Assembly (NCBI GenBank): GCA_964002385.1
Contig: CAXFFS010000007.1
Location: 1 to 30,643 of the forward strand
Direction: 5' to 3'
Source of the DNA: AEGEAN-183 sp964002385
GTDB taxonomy: Bacteria > Pseudomonadota > Gammaproteobacteria > Magnimaribacterales > Magnimaribacteraceae
DNA length: 30,643 nt
Shown here: positions 25,477 to 30,643 of the stretch, one piece after another
Layout: every line of letters starts with the position of its first letter
Numbering within the stretch: position 1 is the first letter of the stretch
Program-made: the position numbers and the translations under genes
Notes under the pieces: generated by a model
The model's input: the letters and a program-made list of their open reading frames with translations, nothing else
Database searches by the model: none
What the model was told of the DNA's origin: nothing

Positions 25477-26238
25477 ATGAACTCAGAGAATATACACCCC
25501 TTCTTTCAAGGTTTTAATTTTTTTAGCTTTGTGCATAGAGGCGGAGCAGAAGAAGCTACCGAAAACACTTTGGAAGCATTTAAGTATGCTTCAGATATGG
25601 GATTTATTTTTATGGAAACAGATATTCAAGGGACCAAAGATGGTGAGATTGTGGTTTTTCATGATTATGACTTAAGCAGAATGGCTGGAATAAATAAAAA
25701 AATTGAGGATTTAACCTTTAATGAAGTTAAGCAAATTGAACTTATCGGTGGAGGCAGAATACCTTCTTTAGATGAATTGTTATCAACATTCCCTCAACTT
25801 AGGTTCAATATAGATTTTAAAACTGAGAATTCGATTGAGTCGGGAGTTAATATTATTCTGAATCAGAATGCTCTCAACAGAGTCTGTTTAGCATCTTTTT
25901 CTACATCCAGACTAAACAAAATTAGAAAGTTAGCTGGTCCTAACTGCTGTTCTTCAATGGGACAATCAGAAATAGTCTATCTATTGTTGAAAAGCAGACA
26001 CCTACCAGTTGCTAGAGTTAATGGTCACTGTGCTCAAGTACCAACTTCACAGTGGGCAATTCCTATAGTTACCAAAAAGTTTATTGAGTATGCCCATAAA
26101 GAAAATAAATTTGTACACGTTTGGACTATTGATAAAAAATCTGAAATGGAGGAGTTGATAGAGCTTGGAGTAGATGGCCTTATGACAGATAAACCTAGTA
26201 CCTTGATGGAAGTAATCAAGGAAAGGAATCTGATCTAG
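25477..26238 (+). CDS. Glycerophosphodiester phosphodiesterase
   Basis: A 253-aa cytoplasmic-type GDPD (UgpQ-like) that hydrolyses glycerophosphodiesters to sn-glycerol 3-phosphate and an alcohol. Catalytic landmarks are His20-Arg21 (FVHRGGAEE), Glu29-Asn30-Thr31, Glu47 and Asp49 (METDIQ, metal), and His62-Asp63 (FHDYDLSR). The C-terminal HVWTIDKKSEMEELIELGVDGLMTDKP is the typical barrel end. No signal peptide. I took the ATG at 25477; an in-frame TTG at 25459 would add six residues but falls inside the inverted repeat and has no Shine-Dalgarno. It is divergent from the acyltransferase (72 bp). The last codons share CTAG (26235-26238) with the stop of the convergent transporter. Confidence 0.92.
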   Translation: MNSENIHPFFQGFNFFSFVHRGGAEEATENTLEAFKYASDMGFIFMETDIQGTKDGEIVVFHDYDLSRMAGINKKIEDLTFNEVKQIELIGGGRIPSLDELLSTFPQLRFNIDFKTENSIESGVNIILNQNALNRVCLASFSTSRLNKIRKLAGPNCCSSMGQSEIVYLLLKSRHLPVARVNGHCAQVPTSQWAIPIVTKKFIEYAHKENKFVHVWTIDKKSEMEELIELGVDGLMTDKPSTLMEVIKERNLI

Positions 26239-27494
26239 TTCTTATCTGGAACCATCCAAAGAAGTATAAGTCCAGGAATAAATAAAATTAATAAACTTAA
26301 GATGCCATAACTAGGACTTCCGGATACAAGCGCTATTCCTGAAACCATGAAGGGACCTATAAAAACTGAAGACTTCCCTATGAAGTTGTAGAATCCAAAG
26401 AATTCAGCAGCTTTGTTCTCAGGTATTAACGTACTAAAAAAGGATCTACTGATGGCTTGAACTCCTCCTTGAACTAATCCAACAACTGAAGCTACGACAT
26501 AAAATTCCAAGGCCGTATCCATTTGAGCACTAAACAACACCACAAATATATAAACAATAATGGCAAAGGAAAGAGAATATTTGTAACCAAATTTATCAGC
26601 ATAGTAACCAAAGACTAAAGTGGCAGGAAAGCCAATAAACTGAGTAAGTAATAATGCTTGGATCATAGAGGTAGCTGATAAACCTATATCTGACCCATAA
26701 GAAGTGGCCATTCTTATGATGGTATCTACACCATCCATATAAAGAAAATAAGCCAAAAGAAAAATTACAGCACTTTTATATTTTTTTATAGACCTTGCAG
26801 TATTTAATAGATTTGCAAAAGCCTCAGTGATTACCGTGTATATAGGTTTTCTGTCTATATTTTGTATTGGTTCTTTAACCTTTAAGTAGATTGGTAAAGA
26901 AAATACAAACCACCATATAGCTACAGACATGAATGACCATAAAACTGCTTCAATTTGGTTTTCCAAACCAAACCAACTTGGATAAAGAAACATGACCACG
27001 TTAAGAAGAAAAAGAATACCTCCCCCTAGATAACCAAGAGAAAAGCCAAGGGCAGAAACACGATTTCTTTCTTTTTCTTTTGAAACTGTTACTAAAAGAG
27101 AATCATAAAAAATGTTTCCTCCTGAAAATCCTATAACACCTATGCCATAGAAAATTACAGCTAATTTCCAAGAGCTTTCCGGTATAAAAAATAAATAACC
27201 CGTTGCTATAATTCCTAAAAAAATAAAGCTGAATAAAAATTTTCTCTTGGAATCTCCAGCATCAGCAAAAGCCCCTAAAATAGGAGCGCTAAAAGCAATC
27301 AATAAACCTACCAAAGAATTAACAGATCCAATAGCAAATGTACTTTCAGCATCAGAAAGGTCTGAAGCCCAATAACTTTTAAAGAAAATGGGGAAAAAGC
27401 CAGCCATGACAGTAGTAGCAAAGGCTGAATTAGCCCAATCATACACAGCCCAACTCCATGCAGATTTATTTAATTTCTTTGACGTAGGTTCCAT
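26235..27494 (-). CDS. UMF1-type MFS transporter
   Basis: A 419-aa polytopic protein with about twelve spans. The opening SAWSWAVYDWANSAFATTVMAGFFPIFFKSYW is the hallmark of the UMF1/Atg22-like branch of the major facilitator superfamily. The loop between spans 2 and 3 has GAFADAGDSKRK, a variant of MFS motif A. Substrates of bacterial members are mostly unknown; sugars, amino acids or drugs have been suggested for relatives. It converges on the phosphodiesterase with a 4-bp stop-codon overlap and is divergent from a 36-aa ORF. Family call is strong; transported compound is not known. Confidence 0.9.
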   Translation of the reverse strand: MEPTSKKLNKSAWSWAVYDWANSAFATTVMAGFFPIFFKSYWASDLSDAESTFAIGSVNSLVGLLIAFSAPILGAFADAGDSKRKFLFSFIFLGIIATGYLFFIPESSWKLAVIFYGIGVIGFSGGNIFYDSLLVTVSKEKERNRVSALGFSLGYLGGGILFLLNVVMFLYPSWFGLENQIEAVLWSFMSVAIWWFVFSLPIYLKVKEPIQNIDRKPIYTVITEAFANLLNTARSIKKYKSAVIFLLAYFLYMDGVDTIIRMATSYGSDIGLSATSMIQALLLTQFIGFPATLVFGYYADKFGYKYSLSFAIIVYIFVVLFSAQMDTALEFYVVASVVGLVQGGVQAISRSFFSTLIPENKAAEFFGFYNFIGKSSVFIGPFMVSGIALVSGSPSYGILSLLILFIPGLILLWMVPDKN

Positions 27495-27532
27495 TAATAA
27501 TAATAATGCTACTTTTTAATTAGGCAATTCAG

Positions 27533-27643
27533 ATGGAAGAAGATAATAAAACCATGACGACTCTTGGAGTTTTCTTTTTAGGAATAGCTGTAGTAGTCGT
27601 TGTCCTAATTTTTCTTGCTATTTATATACAGTCTATTAACTAA
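27533..27643 (+). CDS. Small single-span membrane protein, 36 aa, hypothetical
   Basis: A 36-codon frame occupies most of the 161-bp gap between the UMF1 transporter (divergent) and the flavoprotein gene (convergent, 12 bp beyond its stop). The product is MEEDNKTMTTLGVFFLGIAV followed by VVVVLIFLAIYIQSIN: an acidic six-residue head and one long hydrophobic helix (about 10-32). A TTAGG about 8 nt before the ATG is a weak ribosome binding site. An internal ATG (27554) would give 29 aa. No family is recognised. Composition and position favour a small inner-membrane protein, but the short length leaves a real chance of a fortuitous ORF. Confidence 0.55.
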   Translation: MEEDNKTMTTLGVFFLGIAVVVVVLIFLAIYIQSIN

Positions 27644-27655
27644 AATACTTAAAGA

Positions 27656-28774
27656 TTAATCGTACAATTTCGCAGAATCTTTAAGGGCACGCTCCATTCC
27701 CTCAATTAAATCAGCCATGATTTCTTCAGCTGGCCTAACCGATTTGATCATACCTATACCTTGGCCTGCAAAACCAGGATTTATATCTTGCCTTTGATCT
27801 TTATTGGCTGACTCTAACACTGGTCCTGCAACTCCTGATTGGAAAGGCATGGGAAGAGGATCCAAGCTTGATCTTTCCCAAAAATCTGTCCAAGCACTTC
27901 TTATTATCCTTGCTGGCTTTCCAGTAACTGACCTAGAAATGACAGTACCCTCTTCTGTTGAATCAACTATTGCTTGTTTTTGATGGTCAAAGATATCTGC
28001 TTCTTCTGAAGCTAAAAAGGCAGATCCTATCCAAGCACCTTCAGCACCCAGCATAAAGGCAGCAGCAATCCCTCTGCCATCACTGATTCCACCTGCTCCT
28101 AAAACCGGTATGCCATTAGCAGCGTCAACTACTTGAGGAATTAGTGCCATAGACCCTATAGGTGAATTATGTCCTCCTGCATCATGACCCTGAGCAACTA
28201 TTGCATCTACTCTAGCTGAGGAAACTTTTATAGTGTGCCTTACAGCACCTACAACCGTCATGACTTTAGTCTCATTTGCCCTCAATCTATCCATCCAAGG
28301 TGCTGGATTACCTAGTCCTGCAGCATAAACTGGGACTTTCTCTTCAATTACTACTTCCATTTGTGCTTCAAAAAATTCTTTAGTAAAAAAACCTAAATTA
28401 TCTTCTTCAGCAGGCTGGCGGTCATGCTGAACCATTTTTAGACCATGTTCATTCATAAACTCTTTAGCCATCTTCTGATACTCTGCTAAAAGATCTGCCG
28501 GATCTTTACCTTCGTTTTGTTTAAGATTACCTCCGCTTCTAACGGACATGGGAAGTAGAGTATCTATCCCAAAAGGTTTATCAGTTAAGTCTTTTGTTTC
28601 TTGAATCCATCTCCTCATTTGACTAGGAGTACAGGCAGCAGCTCCCAATATTCCTAAGCCTCCAGCATTTGATACAGCCGCTGCTAATTTAGGACAAGCA
28701 GCTCCTCCCATGCCGGCTAAAAATATGGGATATTCAATTCCGAAAGTTTCACAAATTCTGTTATTCTTTATCAT
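27656..28774 (-). CDS. Nitronate monooxygenase-family FMN protein, long type (paralogue 1)
   Basis: A 372-aa TIM-barrel flavoprotein of the nitronate monooxygenase / NPD-like family. The N-terminal flavin loop is IEYPIFLAGMGGAACPKLAAAVSNAGGLGILG (13-44). QGHDAGGHNSPIG (195-207) holds the putative catalytic His. GAGGISDGRGIAAAFMLGAEGAWIGSAFL binds the FMN phosphate. The C-terminal DPLPMPFQSGVAGP and GQGIGMI tail is shared with the divergent neighbour. I set the start at 28774 (MIKNNRICETFG). An upstream in-frame ATG would run through the neighbouring gene's start and add 68 unrelated residues, while 28774 leaves a 67-bp divergent promoter gap and has GAGA before it. Substrate not known; family members oxidise nitronates or act on CoA esters. 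Confidence 0.87.
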   Translation of the reverse strand: MIKNNRICETFGIEYPIFLAGMGGAACPKLAAAVSNAGGLGILGAAACTPSQMRRWIQETKDLTDKPFGIDTLLPMSVRSGGNLKQNEGKDPADLLAEYQKMAKEFMNEHGLKMVQHDRQPAEEDNLGFFTKEFFEAQMEVVIEEKVPVYAAGLGNPAPWMDRLRANETKVMTVVGAVRHTIKVSSARVDAIVAQGHDAGGHNSPIGSMALIPQVVDAANGIPVLGAGGISDGRGIAAAFMLGAEGAWIGSAFLASEEADIFDHQKQAIVDSTEEGTVISRSVTGKPARIIRSAWTDFWERSSLDPLPMPFQSGVAGPVLESANKDQRQDINPGFAGQGIGMIKSVRPAEEIMADLIEGMERALKDSAKLYD

Positions 28775-28841
28775 TCTAGATTCTCTATTTAAGTAATTAC
28801 TATTTTTATACATAGTACTACACAAAAAAGCGAGGTAAAAA

Positions 28842-29981
28842 ATGAATTCAAGAATATGTGAAATGCTGGACATAGAATTTCCTTTAGTTGCTTTTACGCA
28901 TTGCAGGGATGTTGTGGTTGCGGTCTCTAAAGCAGGTGGTTGTGGTGTTTTAGGAGCTGTTGGTATGTCTCCTGACATACTTGAACAAGAACTTAAGTGG
29001 ATCGACGAACATATTGATGGAAAGCCCTACGGAGTAGATGTCTTAATACCTAATAAAATGGTTGGAAAGGATGAAAAATTTGACCCGGAAAAACTTGTTG
29101 GCATGATTCCTCAAGAATATGCAGACTTTAGAGCAGATGTCTTAGAAAATCATGATATACCTGCTGCTGAATTAAGAACAATTGATATAGGTGGATCTGG
29201 ATTTGCAGCTAACACTCAATCAGGTGGAGCAAAGGCACTTCTAGATGTAGCTTTCCAACATCCAATTAAACTTATTGCTAACGCCCTTGGAGTACCGCCA
29301 GATTGGATGCTTCAAATGGGAAAAGACAATAATGTCAAAGTGGCCGCTCTCTTAGGAACTGCTCAACACGCTATTAACCAAGTTAAAGCCGGCGTAGATA
29401 TATTGGTTGTTTCTGGAACTGAAGCAGGAGGTCATTGCGGCAGCGTACCTACTATGGTTCTGATACCTGAAGTGTATGAAGCCATTCAGCCTTACGGAGA
29501 TGTCCCTATTTTGGCAGCTGGAGGAATCGTTACAGGTAAGCAAATGGCAGCAGCTATGACCATGGGAGCATCAGGAGCTTGGTGCGGATCTGTTTGGTTA
29601 ACTACTGTTGAGTCTGAAATTCATCCTGTGGTTAAAGAAAAAATGATAGCTGCTAGTTCTAGTCAAACCGTCAGATCAAGAAGTAGAACTGGTAAACACT
29701 CTAGACAACTTGTCTCCCCTTGGACTGATGCATGGGAATCTGATAAAGCTCCGGACCCTCTACCTATGCCTTTACAACCAATGGTAGCGGAACCTGCTCT
29801 AGCTAAAGTTAATAAGCTTGCTGAGGGAGGCCATGATGGCGCAAAAGATCTCGCTACTCATTGGGTAGGTCAAGGAGTTGGTTTAATGAACCAAAGTATT
29901 TCTGCTAGTGATGTCGTGATGGAATTTAAGGAAGACTTCTTAGAAGCCTACGAGAGGCTTGATAATTTTATGCAGGAATAA
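28842..29981 (+). CDS. Nitronate monooxygenase-family FMN protein, long type (paralogue 2, divergent N-terminal loop)
   Basis: A 379-aa paralogue of the divergent neighbour. The N-terminus MNSRICEMLDIEFPLVAFTH matches the neighbour's NNRICETFGIEYPIFLAGMG, but the glycine-rich flavin loop (AGMGGAACPKL) is replaced by AFTHCRDVVVA. The GTEAGGHCGSVPTMVLIPEV segment, LAAGGIVTGKQMAAAMTMGASGAWCGSVWL and the DPLPMPLQ tail are kept. FMN binding and reaction may therefore differ from its partner. GAGG lies 6 nt before the ATG, a good ribosome binding site. The TAA is directly followed by the stop codon of the convergent PhyH-type gene (no gap). Family call firm; enzyme activity unknown. Confidence 0.85.
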   Translation: MNSRICEMLDIEFPLVAFTHCRDVVVAVSKAGGCGVLGAVGMSPDILEQELKWIDEHIDGKPYGVDVLIPNKMVGKDEKFDPEKLVGMIPQEYADFRADVLENHDIPAAELRTIDIGGSGFAANTQSGGAKALLDVAFQHPIKLIANALGVPPDWMLQMGKDNNVKVAALLGTAQHAINQVKAGVDILVVSGTEAGGHCGSVPTMVLIPEVYEAIQPYGDVPILAAGGIVTGKQMAAAMTMGASGAWCGSVWLTTVESEIHPVVKEKMIAASSSQTVRSRSRTGKHSRQLVSPWTDAWESDKAPDPLPMPLQPMVAEPALAKVNKLAEGGHDGAKDLATHWVGQGVGLMNQSISASDVVMEFKEDFLEAYERLDNFMQE

Positions 29982-30643
29982 TTAGGACAGAACCTCTCCA
30001 TCTTTAACGACATAAAATTGTCTGGATTCATCATTAACCGGTTCACTTAAGGTCCCAGAAATTTTTCTCTGGGCTCCCTCAGGAGCATATTGAAGAATGT
30101 AACTTTTTCTTACACCTTCAGAAGTATTGGGGCCTGTTCTATGAGGAGTTAACGAAGAGAAAACAGCAATACTTCCAGATTTCAATGGTAAAGGAACAGA
30201 CTCAGAACCATCTAGTGGGATTTCAAAGCCAAGTTCTGTAGTTTCATGTTTTAGAGTTCCTAATCTGTGTAGTCCAGGTATCACCCAAGGACATCCATTT
30301 GATTCATCTGTATCGCTTAAAGCCAACCAACAAGTTAAGTAAGCTTGAGGTTCAATAAAAGTATAGCCATTGTCTTGATGCCAAGGAAATTCATCTTTAG
30401 TACCAGGTTTCTTGTAAACCGCTTGATCCCAATACAAACGAACGTTCTTTCCTATAAGGTCTAAGCAAAGACTAGAAAATACTTTATGCTTACTAAATTC
30501 TTTTAATTTTTCTGACTGAGTTACAAGGTGTGTTGAAAAGGTTATTTCTTCTGCTCTAGAAATGAAAACCTTTCCATCTTCAAAACCCCTCAATACCTCG
30601 GTAACCTTTTCTTCAAAAGGATCTATAAGATTACAGACTTCTG
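29982..30643 (-). CDS. Phytanoyl-CoA dioxygenase (PhyH)-family 2-oxoglutarate oxygenase, N-terminus outside window
   Basis: The frame stays open to the right edge, so the 5' end is missing; the TTG at 30593 is unlikely to be the true start because in-frame sequence continues upstream (PFEEKVTEVLRGFEDG). Visible motifs of the double-stranded beta-helix core are WHQDNGY (His and Asp iron ligands), LTCWLALSDTDESNGCPWVIPGLHRLG, and TPHRTGPNTSEGVRKSYILQY (third iron ligand His and the 2-oxoglutarate-binding Arg region). The family hydroxylates acyl-CoAs, ectoine or various small molecules. It abuts paralogue 2 tail to tail with no spacer. Specific substrate unknown. Confidence 0.88.
   Translation of the reverse strand, partial: EVCNLIDPFEEKVTEVLRGFEDGKVFISRAEEITFSTHLVTQSEKLKEFSKHKVFSSLCLDLIGKNVRLYWDQAVYKKPGTKDEFPWHQDNGYTFIEPQAYLTCWLALSDTDESNGCPWVIPGLHRLGTLKHETTELGFEIPLDGSESVPLPLKSGSIAVFSSLTPHRTGPNTSEGVRKSYILQYAPEGAQRKISGTLSEPVNDESRQFYVVKDGEVLS

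Noticed and set aside
28775..28978. 68-residue N-terminal extension of flavoprotein paralogue 1
   Set aside because: It would overlap the start of the divergent paralogue by over 130 bp, and the family begins at the RICETFGIEYP segment. The overlap is an antisense artefact.
1..30643. Mobile element, prophage, CRISPR or defence island
   Set aside because: No transposase, integrase, phage, Cas or toxin-antitoxin motif, and no long terminal or spaced repeats were seen; gene content and base composition look uniform.

Overview
The window is an ordinary-looking, AT-rich, tightly packed bacterial chromosome segment. It fits a genome-streamlined marine gammaproteobacterium, and the SAR86 clade is my best guess. 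The basis is the ftsK-lolA-serS block with trxB divergent beside it (the E. coli arrangement minus lrp and rarA), a large Oar-like TonB-dependent receptor, a TorF-type porin, very short intergenic spacers and convergent genes that share stop-codon bases. The clade is inferred; no marker gene was compared. I see no rRNA, tRNA, CRISPR array, insertion sequence, integrase or phage gene.

Layout. (1) 2-289: the 3' end of an Amidohydro_2-type hydrolase. (2) 308-5942, minus strand: one probable operon in the order MATE exporter, lipoprotein MBL-fold alkylsulfatase, crotonase-like protein, PLP aminotransferase, glutathione S-transferase. (3) 6009-9730: a nucleoside-salvage neighbourhood with thymidine kinase, a NupC transporter translationally coupled to an IPNS-type 2-oxoglutarate oxygenase, and a PfkB kinase. 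A strong bidirectional terminator follows. (4) 9780-12890: a TonB-dependent receptor with a 315-bp upstream region that holds a good promoter whose -35 box lies inside a palindrome. (5) 13206-17615, minus strand: ftsK-lolA-serS, with divergent trxB coupled to a crotonase (17712-19435). (6) 19432-23354, minus strand: a five-gene run of HSD10-like SDR, SohB protease, AcuI/YhdH reductase, an unlisted 41-aa single-span membrane protein, and a nitronate-monooxygenase-family flavoprotein. (7) 23569-24189: TorF-type porin with a strong terminator. (8) 24250-27494: lipid-related genes, namely a PlsC-like acyltransferase divergent from a glycerophosphodiester phosphodiesterase, then a UMF1-type MFS transporter. 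A 36-aa single-span ORF follows. (9) 27656-29981: two divergent long nitronate-monooxygenase-family paralogues, ending against a PhyH-type dioxygenase cut off by the right window edge.

Together the genes suggest a heterotroph that takes up polymers or nucleosides and breaks down acyl-CoA, sulfate-ester and possibly nitro/nitronate or other unusual carbon compounds. The housekeeping core covers chromosome segregation, lipoprotein transport, tRNA charging and thioredoxin reduction.

I found no clear candidate for a wholly new multi-gene system. The best leads are the two small membrane-protein ORFs, the oxygenase-NupC coupling, the divergent flavoprotein pair in which one member has lost the usual N-terminal flavin loop, and the crotonase lacking both catalytic glutamates.
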